The notes: generated by a model not told the origin, from the letters alone. DNA of 15,878 nucleotides from Planctomycetota bacterium (GCA_024278415.1 JAJRTI010000385.1:1-15878), one strand, 5' to 3'. Counted from the first letter of the stretch, positions 8,567 to 15,222 are shown. A program made the numbers and translations.

Positions 8567-8586
8567 CCTCGCCCGCCAGGGCGAGG
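8567..8586 (-). promoter_or_regulatory. Hairpin enclosing the YfhO-gene ribosome binding site
   Basis: On the minus strand the arms CCTCGCCC and GGGCGAGG form a perfect 8-bp stem with loop TGGC. The 3' arm contains the only purine-rich stretch (GCGAGG), 9 nt before the ATG at 8557. If folded, the hairpin would occlude the ribosome binding site, so translation of this gene could depend on unfolding or on ribosomes arriving from the GT9 gene. The structure is seen in sequence; the regulation is inferred. Confidence 0.5.
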
Positions 8587-8615
8587 GCCGGCGCGCAACA
8601 CACCCGACCCCGCCC

Positions 8616-8637
8616 GCATGCTGGCGCATGCGGCTAC
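8616..8637 (-). repeat. 22-bp palindromic repeat, copy 2 (hairpin 8614-8633)
   Basis: This is the exact reverse complement of 2687-2708. Locally the arms CCGCATGC (8614-8621) and GCATGCGG (8626-8633) form a perfect 8-bp stem with a 4-nt loop. It lies between the GT9 stop and the YfhO start, with respect to which it is transcribed in the same sense as copy 1 lies relative to the OppA-like gene. It may act as a partial terminator or processing site that separates GT9 expression from the downstream four genes. Confidence 0.65.
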
Positions 8638-8675
8638 ATGCGCCGCGCGCGGTCACGAGCTTGCTCGGCTTGTCT

Positions 8676-9884
8676 TCACTCGCCAGCGGCATGGTCGGTC
8701 GCGGCTCTCTCTGCTAGCAGCCCAAGCGCGGCCCGCGCCACCTCATCCACTTCAATCGCCTGCATGCAGCGGTTGTCGCCCCGGCATTCGGTCGTCTTCA
8801 CGTTGTACGCGCTCAAGCACGGGCTGCAATAGAAATGCTTATAGAACACAACGGCCCGATCACCCAAGGGCCCATAAAAGGCAGGCGTCTCTGGGCCGAA
8901 GAACGACACGGTCCGCGTGCCCACGAGGCAGGCCATGTGCAGGGGACCACTGTCATTCGTGATGAAAAGGTCGCACCGCTCGAAGAACGGCAGCAGCTCC
9001 TCGACGCTGAGTTGGCCTGCGAGGTTGGACGCCCATTCGCCGCATTGCTCGACAATGGTCTCCACGTAAGGCCGCTCCTCTTGGCCGCCAATGAAACAAA
9101 AGCCGGCGCCGGGCTCTGCCTCGCGCAAGCGCTTCGCCAGCTCCACAAAACGATCCGCCGGCCAGCGCCGCTCGAAGGACAGTTCGCTGGCGTTGGGGTT
9201 CATGGCGATGAGCCGCGACCCGGGCAGGCGCTCGGCCAGCTTGGCGACTCGGCTACGCGCCTCCTCAGAAATGCGCAGCGCGGCCCGGCTCGGCCAAAGG
9301 TCGGTTGCGCGGTCGTCGTCCAACTCGCACCCCACTGCCTCGGCCATGGCAAAGTACGCGCGGGTAATGTGCCGGTGCTGGTTCATGTACACCGGATGGG
9401 TGAGCAAGTCCCCGCGCCAAAGCGAGCGCAACTGAAATCCCACGCGAATGCGCGCGCCGCTGAGGTACGTGACGATGGTCGAGAACTTGGAGAAGAACTC
9501 CAGGTCCACGGCCACGTCGAGCCGCTTGGCGCGCAGACGCCATAGCGCGGCGATCACGCCCGAGATGAACCCACCGAAGCCCCGCGTGCGCAACGCCAGC
9601 ACTTCATCCACGCACGTGAGCAACTCGCCGAACTCGCGGTTGCACTCAAACGTGAGCAGCGTGATCTTGGCGGCCGGGAACTGCTTGCGCAGGGCTTGCA
9701 TCATCGGGGTTGCAAGCAAGATGCTGCCCATGCCGAAGTACTTGGTGACGAGGATCTGCTCCACCGGCCCCACGTCCTTGGGCCGTCCGCGGAACAGGCG
9801 CGCGAAGCGATGGAACGCGTCCAAGACCACGCAAATCACCAGGCCGACCCGGTGATCGAGAGCCTTCATGGTGTCGATCTTCAT
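8676..9884 (-). CDS. GT9 (heptosyltransferase-like) glycosyltransferase
   Basis: The product is 402 aa from ATG 9884 (an in-frame ATG at 9869 is an alternative). The frame stays open a further 131 codons upstream but runs through promoter and repeat sequence, so the longer start is rejected. A short hydrophobic patch (about 13-24) precedes the GT-B fold start ILVTKYFGMGSILLATPMM (44-62). The donor-binding half has MNPNASELSFERRWPADRF and NDSGPLHMA (310-318), the hallmark of ADP-heptose:LPS heptosyltransferases, and a C-terminal cysteine set (Cys353, 356, 367, 373) often seen in GT9 proteins. It probably adds a sugar to the LPS core or another surface glycan at the inner membrane. A strong promoter-like sequence ends about 43 nt upstream of the start. 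It is the first gene of the minus-strand cluster, with a 118-nt gap to the next. Confidence 0.92.
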   Translation of the reverse strand: MKIDTMKALDHRVGLVICVVLDAFHRFARLFRGRPKDVGPVEQILVTKYFGMGSILLATPMMQALRKQFPAAKITLLTFECNREFGELLTCVDEVLALRTRGFGGFISGVIAALWRLRAKRLDVAVDLEFFSKFSTIVTYLSGARIRVGFQLRSLWRGDLLTHPVYMNQHRHITRAYFAMAEAVGCELDDDRATDLWPSRAALRISEEARSRVAKLAERLPGSRLIAMNPNASELSFERRWPADRFVELAKRLREAEPGAGFCFIGGQEERPYVETIVEQCGEWASNLAGQLSVEELLPFFERCDLFITNDSGPLHMACLVGTRTVSFFGPETPAFYGPLGDRAVVFYKHFYCSPCLSAYNVKTTECRGDNRCMQAIEVDEVARAALGLLAERAATDHAAGE

Positions 9885-9926
9885 GGGCGTGTCGCAGGCA
9901 GGTGGGCTCGCCCCCCCAAAGCGACG

Positions 9927-9955
9927 AATATACTGCAATGCCCCCGGGCGGTCAA
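9927..9955 (-). promoter_or_regulatory. Sigma70-like promoter for the GT9 gene
   Basis: On the minus strand a -35 box TTGACC (9955-9950) is followed after exactly 17 nt by a -10 box TATATT (9932-9927). Transcription would start near 9920 and give a leader of about 36 nt before ATG 9884. Box quality and spacing are close to consensus in otherwise GC-rich DNA. Confidence 0.7.
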
Positions 9956-9978
9956 CGCGGCCGCCAACCGACCGCGGC

Positions 9979-10006
9979 TTGACTCGCGCGGGAATATGCC
10001 TAGGAT
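9979..10006 (+). promoter_or_regulatory. Sigma70-like promoter candidate for the GT-C-like gene
   Basis: A -35 box TTGACT (9979-9984) and a -10 box TAGGAT (10001-10006) are 16 nt apart. The leader would be about 205 nt and would include all of the hairpins of element A. It is weaker than the other three promoter calls, but no better candidate lies closer to the gene. Confidence 0.45.
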
Positions 10007-10067
10007 TCGCTGTACTCCAGCCCGCTCTTAGCGCCTTATCCGTAAGGAACCGCGACAAAAAACAAGA

Positions 10068-10204
10068 AGCTGGAGCGGAATGCCTTCGCATTCCGCTCCT
10101 TGCATTGCCGTACGGTGAAGACGGAAGGCGATCCCGAGGCTTCGGGACCGCCCGTCGGAACGCGAAGGCGTTCCGCTCCTGGGTTGCGGGCGAAGCCCGC
10201 CTTG
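10068..10204 (-). repeat. Multi-hairpin intergenic element, copy A
   Basis: Four perfect hairpins lie in a row: 10072-10099 (12-bp stem GGAGCGGAATGC, loop CTTC), 10132-10147 (6-bp stem TCCCGA), 10156-10175 (8-bp stem CGGAACGC, loop GAAG) and 10186-10200 (6-bp stem GCGGGC, loop GAA). A self-complementary CCGTACGG sits at 10108-10115. Read on the minus strand it aligns block by block with copy B at 14081-14194: the GCGGGC hairpin plus CGGAGCGGA-like box, CGAAGCCTCGGGA, CCTTCCG, CGTACGGC, and GCGAAGGCATTCCGCTCCAGC-like end. It ends 13 nt before the GT-C-like start codon. No open frame in it looks coding. Its function is unknown; a REP/MITE-like element is the simplest reading. Confidence 0.8.
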
Positions 10205-10217
10205 TAGAGAGTTGAAA

Positions 10218-11564
10218 ATGCCGTTCCTGGGAGAAGCTAGCCGTGCGCCAGGGCCTGACGCCCCAGCCGCGCACCATGCAGCATCGAGCCGGCTCAAGGT
10301 GGCATTCGTGGCGGCCTTCCTCGTTCTGGGCGCGGCGGGCATGGCCACCGTTTACTCACGCCGGCTCAACTATCCGCCCATCCGCAGCGACGGCTTCGGC
10401 TACTACCTCTACTTGCCCGCGGCCTTCATCCATCACGACCTCACCCTCCGCGCCTCAGCCCGCGATCTGTTCGATGGCGAGTTGCCCACGTGGACGGGTG
10501 CAACGAGGCAGGGCCCTAACGGAGAGTATCTGCTCCAGTTCACGATGGGCGTCGCCATCATGGAGCTGCCCTTCTTCGCGTTGGCCTATGGCATCGCCGC
10601 GCCCCAAGGCCTGCACAAGCATGGGTTCGCCATGCCGTTTCAGTACTCGATTGCCAGCGCGGGACTCGTGTACTCGGCGCTGGGTATGTGGCTGCTGTGG
10701 GGTCTGCTGGAGAGGCGCTTCCGCAGGGGCTCCGTGCTCGTCGCCATGGTCGGCGTCACCTACGGCACCAACCTGTTTCACTACTCGACGTACGACAGCA
10801 CGTTCAGCCACGCCTTTTCATTCTTCCTCTTTGCCGCGTTCCTCGTTGCCATCGAGCGCCTGTACGGCCATCCCTCCTGGGGGCGCTTTCTCACCGTGGG
10901 GCTCGTCGCAGGGCTCATCGTTCTGGTGCGGCCTCCCAACGCGCTCTGGGTGCTCTGCGCCGCGCTATACGGGCTCACGAGCCGGGCCGCGCTCTCGGCC
11001 CGGATTCGCTTCGCGCGTGAGCATTGGCGCAAGTTGGCTGCAGCCGCGAGCGCGGCCGCGGCCTTGCTCGCGCTTCAAGCCGGCTATTGGCTGTACATCA
11101 CTGGGCGCCCCGTCGTGTTCCCGTATGCGCGCGACTGGTTCGACTTTGCGAATCCTCACTTCTTCGGTGTGCTCTTCAGTGTGCGGAAGGGTCTGTTCTT
11201 CTGGTCGCCGGTGCTGTTGCTGGCCTGCGCCGGCCTGCCGCTCCTGTGGCGCCGTGCACCTGAGTTCGTGGCGCCCCTCGCGCTCTACTTGCCCGCGCAC
11301 GCCTACGTGGTCGCAAGCTGGAGCGACTGGTCCTACGGCGGGTCGTTCGGCCACCGCGCGTTCACCGAAGTGGCGCCCGCGTTCGCTCTTGGGCTGGCGG
11401 CCCTGTGCGAAGCCCGGCGCGGCAAGGCCTGGTTTCGCTCTGTGGCCGCGGCCACGGCTGTGCTGACCGCGTGGTCTTGTTGGCTTATGATTCAGTACTG
11501 GCTCGGTACCATTCCCTACGACGGCGCGACGTGGTCGCAAGTCGCGGCCGCTTTCGGCCTGTAA
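10218..11564 (+). CDS. Polytopic membrane protein, GT-C glycosyltransferase-like
   Basis: The product is 448 aa from ATG 10218; a TTG two codons upstream (10212) is also possible, and GAGAG at 10207-10211 could serve either. There is a short cytoplasmic N-terminus, then about ten to eleven hydrophobic segments (about 28-46, 107-127, 144-163, 172-187, 198-214, 224-254, 273-294, 327-343, 350-366, 384-397, 408-428). The first outer loop has RSDGFGYYLYLPAAF (56-70), where an acidic residue (Asp58) sits as in GT-C enzymes of the GT39/PMT type. Near the C-terminus WSDWSYGGSFGHR (368-380) resembles the W..GG.SFG.R motif of such proteins. It would take a polyprenyl-phosphate sugar and act on the outer face of the inner membrane (inference from fold). 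The Gfo/Idh-fold gene follows after 17 nt. Confidence 0.75.
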   Translation: MPFLGEASRAPGPDAPAAHHAASSRLKVAFVAAFLVLGAAGMATVYSRRLNYPPIRSDGFGYYLYLPAAFIHHDLTLRASARDLFDGELPTWTGATRQGPNGEYLLQFTMGVAIMELPFFALAYGIAAPQGLHKHGFAMPFQYSIASAGLVYSALGMWLLWGLLERRFRRGSVLVAMVGVTYGTNLFHYSTYDSTFSHAFSFFLFAAFLVAIERLYGHPSWGRFLTVGLVAGLIVLVRPPNALWVLCAALYGLTSRAALSARIRFAREHWRKLAAAASAAAALLALQAGYWLYITGRPVVFPYARDWFDFANPHFFGVLFSVRKGLFFWSPVLLLACAGLPLLWRRAPEFVAPLALYLPAHAYVVASWSDWSYGGSFGHRAFTEVAPAFALGLAALCEARRGKAWFRSVAAATAVLTAWSCWLMIQYWLGTIPYDGATWSQVAAAFGL

Positions 11565-11581
11565 CAAGAGGACGTGTTGCC

Positions 11582-12577
11582 ATGGACGTAGTCAAACTCG
11601 GACTCATCGGCATGGGCGAATGGCCCAAAGAGGCCTACCTGCCAATCCTCAAGGAACTCGACGCCGCCGAAGTCGTCGCGGTCGCGGCGCGCAGTGACGC
11701 GACGCGTCAACTCGCGCGGCAGGAGTTCGGCGAGCAAATCGCCACGTATCCCAGCTACCGCGAACTCCTCCATGACGATGCCATCGACGCGGTCATGGTT
11801 GCGCTGCCCAATGACCTGCACGCGGCCGGCATCGAGGCCGCGATCGCGTCGGGCAAGCACGTATTCTACGAGCCGCCCATTGGGCACACGCAAGAGGAAA
11901 TCCACCGCATACTCGCCACGATGGAAGCGACGGACGCAGTCGTGCAAACCGACCTGGAGCTTCACTACCTGCCCGTTGTGCGTCGCCTGCGTGATCTCCT
12001 GGCATCGACTGCCATTGGCGAGCCCCTCATGGCTGAGGCGCGCCTATGGGCGAACTGGGGATACGGCGGGGGCAAGTGGAACCAGAACCCCGAAGCCGAG
12101 GGGTTCTTCCCTTGGCTGGGCTGCTGGTATCTGGACCTGCTCGACTGCGTTTTCGGCGCTCCCCCTACGAGCGCCAAGGTGGCAGGCGGGTACGCGATGA
12201 ACGGCCGGCTCATGGATCACGGCTGGGCGACGCTCGACTATGGCAGCAACCGCATAGGCCAGTTCGAGTTCAGCTTGGTGGCCGTGGACGGCTTGAGCGT
12301 GAGCGTGCACGTGCTTGGCTCAAAAGGCGAGGCTCACGCGGAACTCACGGATGGGTCACTTCGATGGCGAGACGAGGCGGCCGAGTGGCGAGAGGAGACT
12401 CACGACTGCTCGCGGCCCATGCACGGGTTCGTGGGGATGCGAGAGTCGATCACAGGGTTCGTCCAGGCGATCCAAGCAGGAACGGAAGCGGAGGCAGGCC
12501 TCGCCGTCGCGAGGCGCGTGCATGAGGCGATGCTCATGTGCCATGGGGCTGAGGCAAGAGCCAGAACTGCGCAGTAG
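11582..12577 (+). CDS. Gfo/Idh/MocA-fold protein lacking catalytic residues
   Basis: The product is 331 aa from ATG 11582, preceded by AAGAGGA. The N-terminal Rossmann domain starts LGLIGMGEWPKEAYLPIL; the glycine loop is G10-M-G12 but has Pro15 where Gly or Ala is usual. In the family the motif GKHVFCEKP supplies the active-site Lys; here it reads GKHVFYEPP, so the Lys is Pro98. The C-terminal domain normally has DXGXH with catalytic Asp and His; here WLGCW (178-182) puts Trp in both places, with the surrounding YLDLLD...FG context kept. This looks like a sugar-nucleotide dehydrogenase relative that has lost the standard chemistry, acting as a binding or regulatory protein or with a changed reaction. 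The reading frame is intact. It ends in TAG and is likely co-transcribed with the membrane protein before it. Confidence 0.85.
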   Translation: MDVVKLGLIGMGEWPKEAYLPILKELDAAEVVAVAARSDATRQLARQEFGEQIATYPSYRELLHDDAIDAVMVALPNDLHAAGIEAAIASGKHVFYEPPIGHTQEEIHRILATMEATDAVVQTDLELHYLPVVRRLRDLLASTAIGEPLMAEARLWANWGYGGGKWNQNPEAEGFFPWLGCWYLDLLDCVFGAPPTSAKVAGGYAMNGRLMDHGWATLDYGSNRIGQFEFSLVAVDGLSVSVHVLGSKGEAHAELTDGSLRWRDEAAEWREETHDCSRPMHGFVGMRESITGFVQAIQAGTEAEAGLAVARRVHEAMLMCHGAEARARTAQ

Positions 12578-12583
12578 AACAGA

Positions 12584-12612
12584 AGGGGACCGTCCACGAG
12601 GGACAGTCCCCT
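12584..12612. terminator. Bidirectional terminator-like hairpin
   Basis: The arms AGGGGACCGTCC (12584-12595) and GGACAGTCCCCT (12601-12612) form a 12-position stem with a single C/A mismatch and a 5-nt loop. The hairpin fills the 39-nt gap between the converging Gfo/Idh-fold gene and purA, starting 6 nt after one stop and lying 4 nt from the other. There is no U-tract. A GGGGAC/GTCCCC hairpin in this place fits a two-way terminator. Confidence 0.6.
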
Positions 12613-12616
12613 AAGC

Positions 12617-13888
12617 CTACTTCCGCTCGACCATCTTCTCCCGCTCCGGGCCGAACGAGACCATGCTGATGCGCACGCCGATCAGCTCCTCCAGCCGGTC
12701 CACGTACGCCTTGAGCGCGTCGGGCATGCCGTCATAGGACTCGGTGGCATCGAGGCTGCACTTCCAGCCCGGCAGCTCCTCATACACCGGCGTGCACTTG
12801 GGCAGCCGAGCCGGGAACGGGAATACGTCCGTCCGCTCGCCGTTGACCTCATACGCGGTGCACACGCTGATCGTGTCGAGGATGCCGAGCACGTCCACGA
12901 GCGTGAGCACGACCTCGGTGGCGCCCGTCACCTGGCAGCCATAGCGCGACGCGACCGCGTCGAACCAACCGATGCGCCTGGGCCGGCCGGTGGACGCGCC
13001 ATACTCGCCGCCTTCCTCGCGGATCGCGTGGGCCACGTCGCCATCCAGCTCCGTCACGAACGGCCCCTCGCCCACGCACGTGGAGTAGGCCTTCATGACG
13101 CCCACGATCCGCTTGATCGCGTACGGCGGGATGCCAGCACCGACCGATGCAAAGCCGGGCACGGGGCACGACGACGTGGTGTAGGGGTAGATGCCCCAGT
13201 CCAAGTCGCGCAGCGCACCAAGCTGGCCTTCGAGCAGCACGCTCTCGTCATTGGCCACCGCGTCGAGCGTGAGGGGAAGCGTGTCGCATATGTGCGGCTT
13301 CATGCGCTCAACGTAGGGCGCCAACTCCTCCGCCACGGTCGCCGGCGGCTGAAGCTGCTTCTGGTAGAGCCCATCGAAAATGCCCTGCTTCACGTCGTAG
13401 AGGCGTTCGAGCTTGGCCATGAGAGTGGCGTCGTCCAGCAGGTCGCCGATCTGGAGGCCGATCTTGAGGCACTTGTCCGCGTACACGGGCGCGATGCCGC
13501 GCTTGGTCGACCCGAACTTGCGATCCTTGAGCCTGGCCTCCTCGGCTTGGTCTTGCGCCACGTGCCAAGGCAGCACGACGTGCGCGCGGCTGCTCACGCG
13601 CAGGCCGGAGGTGTCGACCCCCGCCTTGGCCAACTCATCGAGTTCCTCCACGAGGGCCGCGGGGTTGACGACTGCGCCGGTGCCGATGATGTTGACGACG
13701 CCTTGCCGGAAGATGCCAGAGGGGATCAGGTGGAGGGCGAACTTGCCCATGTGGTTGACGACGGTGTGGCCCGCGTTGTTGCCGCCTTGGTAGCGAACGA
13801 CCATGTCGGCGGTCTCCGCGAGGGCATCGACCACTCGCCCTTTGCCCTCGTCCCCCCAATTGATCCCGGCCACGGCAGTGACTGGCAT
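12617..13888 (-). CDS. purA: Adenylosuccinate synthetase
   Basis: The product is 423 aa, the usual length. It catalyses the GTP-dependent joining of IMP and aspartate in AMP synthesis in the cytoplasm. The N-terminus has the signature GINWGDEGKGR, with Asp13 and, in GGNNAGHT, His41: the two catalytic residues at the same numbers as in E. coli. The second Lys of GDEGKGK is Arg here, and INWGDEG replaces the common QWGDEG, a variant of the family. Other landmarks are GSTKRGIAPVYADK, the IMP-site RVVSSRAH-type loop, CPVPGFAS and TGRPRRIGWFDAV. The start ATG at 13888 is preceded by AGGAG at good distance. A consensus-like promoter lies at 14002-14030, leaving a leader of about 107 nt with a stem-loop. 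It is not coupled to other genes. Confidence 0.97.
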   Translation of the reverse strand: MPVTAVAGINWGDEGKGRVVDALAETADMVVRYQGGNNAGHTVVNHMGKFALHLIPSGIFRQGVVNIIGTGAVVNPAALVEELDELAKAGVDTSGLRVSSRAHVVLPWHVAQDQAEEARLKDRKFGSTKRGIAPVYADKCLKIGLQIGDLLDDATLMAKLERLYDVKQGIFDGLYQKQLQPPATVAEELAPYVERMKPHICDTLPLTLDAVANDESVLLEGQLGALRDLDWGIYPYTTSSCPVPGFASVGAGIPPYAIKRIVGVMKAYSTCVGEGPFVTELDGDVAHAIREEGGEYGASTGRPRRIGWFDAVASRYGCQVTGATEVVLTLVDVLGILDTISVCTAYEVNGERTDVFPFPARLPKCTPVYEELPGWKCSLDATESYDGMPDALKAYVDRLEELIGVRISMVSFGPEREKMVERK

Positions 13889-13929
13889 GTCCCGACTCCT
13901 TCCGGTGAACGGCGTTCCGCACGCGAAAC

Positions 13930-13977
13930 AAGCCCGATAGCGACAGCGCACCCCCAAGGGCGCGTGTGCCCGGGCTT
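13930..13977 (-). promoter_or_regulatory. purA leader stem-loop
   Basis: AAGCCCG and CGGGCTT (13930-13936 and 13971-13977) form a perfect outer stem; inside, GCGC and CCC stretches can pair further with GCGC and GGG with a bulge. On the minus strand it would occupy about +19 to +66 of the purA transcript and is followed by TGTTTC, a poor U-run. It may be an attenuator, a leader stabiliser or nothing regulated. It matches no purine riboswitch I recognise. Confidence 0.35.
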
Positions 13978-14001
13978 TGGCGTGCAGTGGCAAACCGAAG
14001 G

Positions 14002-14030
14002 ATTATGCCACGAGATCGCGCGGCTGTCAA
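14002..14030 (-). promoter_or_regulatory. Sigma70-like promoter for purA
   Basis: On the minus strand a consensus -35 box TTGACA (14030-14025) is followed after 17 nt by a -10 box CATAAT (14007-14002). Transcription would start near 13995. This is the best promoter match in the window. Confidence 0.75.
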
Positions 14031-14080
14031 ACATGGATTGCGGGCAGGGGCGAGGGAGAGAGTCGCGCGGCCCTCTCGCG

Positions 14081-14194
14081 GCAAAGCGGGCTGCGCCCGC
14101 AACTCCGGAGCGGATCTCGAAGCCTCGGGACCACCTTCCGCCATTATCGTACGGCTGTCCCAGCACCGGAGTGCGAAGGCATTCCGCTCCAGCT
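14081..14194 (+). repeat. Multi-hairpin intergenic element, copy B
   Basis: Homologous to the minus strand of 10068-10204 and so inverted relative to copy A. It keeps the GCGGGC/GCCCGC hairpin (14086-14100, loop TGC), the TCTCGA/TCGGGA hairpin (14115-14130) and the CGGAGTGC/GCATTCCG hairpin (14167-14186, loop GAAG), each now with G-T pairs or a shorter stem. The 8-bp hairpin of copy A (10156-10175) is missing from it, which leaves B shorter. It lies between two divergent promoters and upstream of both, so unlike A it need not be transcribed. Confidence 0.75.
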
Positions 14195-14232
14195 CGCGCG
14201 AATCGTGAGCGCGCCGCCGGCAATCGCCCACA

Positions 14233-14261
14233 TTGACCCCTCCTGGCCTCGCTGATATCAT
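14233..14261 (+). promoter_or_regulatory. Sigma70-like promoter for the deacetylase-fold/pyrD-like pair
   Basis: A -35 box TTGACC (14233-14238) and a -10 box TATCAT (14256-14261) are 17 nt apart. Transcription would begin near 14268, about 22 nt before ATG 14290, which supports that start. Confidence 0.7.
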
Positions 14262-14289
14262 GTCTTCGCTGAGGGGATTGTAGCCACCC

Positions 14290-15222
14290 ATGCTGATGAC
14301 GCCGGAGCGAGCATCCATGCCCCAGGCCAAGCTATTCGTCTGTTTCACTCTTGACGGCCCACCTGCCGCCTCTAGGTCAAGCTACCCTACGCCCACGAAC
14401 TGGGAGTTCGCCACGGCATCCATGCGGGGCTTTGTCGACGCAGTCGCCACGGCCGGGCTGAAGACGACGTTGTTCGTCGCGTCCGACGTCTGCAAACGCG
14501 CCACGGACGACCTCATGGCGATTGCCGATGCCGGCGCGGAGCTGGGGCTGCTGACCGACCCGCGTTTCGAGGGGTACAAGGGCTTCTTGGGCAGCTATCG
14601 CATCGACCAGCAGAAGGAGATCATCGGCCTCGGTGTTGAGACCTTCAAGGACCGGCTCGGCCGCGACCCGGAGTCGTTCCGATCCGGCGAATTCTCAGCA
14701 AGCCGCGACACGCTCATCGCTCTATGCGAACTCATGTTCCGGCAATGCAGCCTCTCCCTGCCCGAGCGATACGCGCTGTCCCGTTACTCGAACTGGCGCG
14801 GCGCGTATCCGTTTGCCCACCACGTGGACCCGTTGGACATGAAGCTGCCTGGCACGCTCGAACTGTACGAGACGCCTGTCACGTCCGACTTCGACAAGAC
14901 CACCCTCAACGGCCAGCATGACTTCACACCGATCTTCTTGAGCCCTGAGCAGCCCGACATCCAAGATCACGTGGACGCGCTCCTCGCGAACCACTTGGCG
15001 CGCATGGAGCGCGACGGGGTGCACATGCGGACGCTCACCTGCACCGCGACCACCTGCGCGGACTACAGGGCGCCGGACACTGACGCAAGCAAGGCCCTCA
15101 GCCAGATCATTGACGCGATCCGCCGCGCGGCGGATAACAACGGCATGGAGCTGGCGCCGGCCACGTTGGCCGAGATCCACGAGGAAGCCGATCGTCTTTA
15201 CCGCATGGGGAAGCGCTCGTGA
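14290..15222 (+). CDS. Polysaccharide deacetylase-fold protein without the usual metal ligands
   Basis: The product is 310 aa from ATG 14290, which has GAGGGG upstream; ATG 14317 (GGAG 9 nt before it) would trim nine residues and begin just before the first strand. The fold is recognised from the NodB-like order: a first strand with VCFTLDGPP (17-25) in place of TFDDGP, then TTLFVASDV (59-67), then GAELGLLTD (82-90), where active enzymes have GHELGLH with two metal-binding His, then GSYRIDQQKEI and ESFRSGEFSASRDT (128-141), which matches the FRXG-type third motif. Loss of the His pair suggests no standard zinc-dependent deacetylation. Its role is unknown: binding, altered chemistry or a scaffold. 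Its stop overlaps the start of the dihydroorotate dehydrogenase gene (GTGA), so the two are translated together. Confidence 0.75.
   Translation: MLMTPERASMPQAKLFVCFTLDGPPAASRSSYPTPTNWEFATASMRGFVDAVATAGLKTTLFVASDVCKRATDDLMAIADAGAELGLLTDPRFEGYKGFLGSYRIDQQKEIIGLGVETFKDRLGRDPESFRSGEFSASRDTLIALCELMFRQCSLSLPERYALSRYSNWRGAYPFAHHVDPLDMKLPGTLELYETPVTSDFDKTTLNGQHDFTPIFLSPEQPDIQDHVDALLANHLARMERDGVHMRTLTCTATTCADYRAPDTDASKALSQIIDAIRRAADNNGMELAPATLAEIHEEADRLYRMGKRS

Larger units (their letters stand above)
9885..10217. other. Divergent intergenic region with two promoters and a repeat
   Basis: These 333 nt separate the GT9 gene and the GT-C-like gene, which diverge. They contain a minus-strand promoter (9927-9955), a plus-strand promoter candidate (9979-10006) and multi-hairpin element A (10068-10204). 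Open frames across it on both strands mirror the repeat and are not genes. Confidence 0.8.
13889..14289. other. Divergent intergenic region with two promoters, a leader hairpin and a repeat
   Basis: These 401 nt lie between purA and the deacetylase-fold gene, which diverge. From left to right they hold the purA leader stem-loop (13930-13977), the purA promoter (14002-14030), a GC-rich stretch with a possible GAGGG/CCCTC pairing (14052-14075), multi-hairpin element B (14081-14194) and the promoter of the plus-strand gene (14233-14261). I see no protein gene in it. Confidence 0.8.

Noticed and set aside
10068..10204. Small protein gene in element A (a similar peptide is also encoded by copy B)
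   Set aside because: The peptide similarity follows from DNA repeat similarity, the frames have no good ribosome binding sites, and hairpin conservation explains the sequence better.
9885..10277. N-terminal extension of the GT9 protein by 131 residues
   Set aside because: The extension would translate the promoter and element A; the GT9 family begins near the ATG at 9884.
13028..14236. 402-codon open frame on the plus strand opposite purA
   Set aside because: It is antisense to a certain purA gene and then runs through a promoter and a repeat element; no domain is visible.
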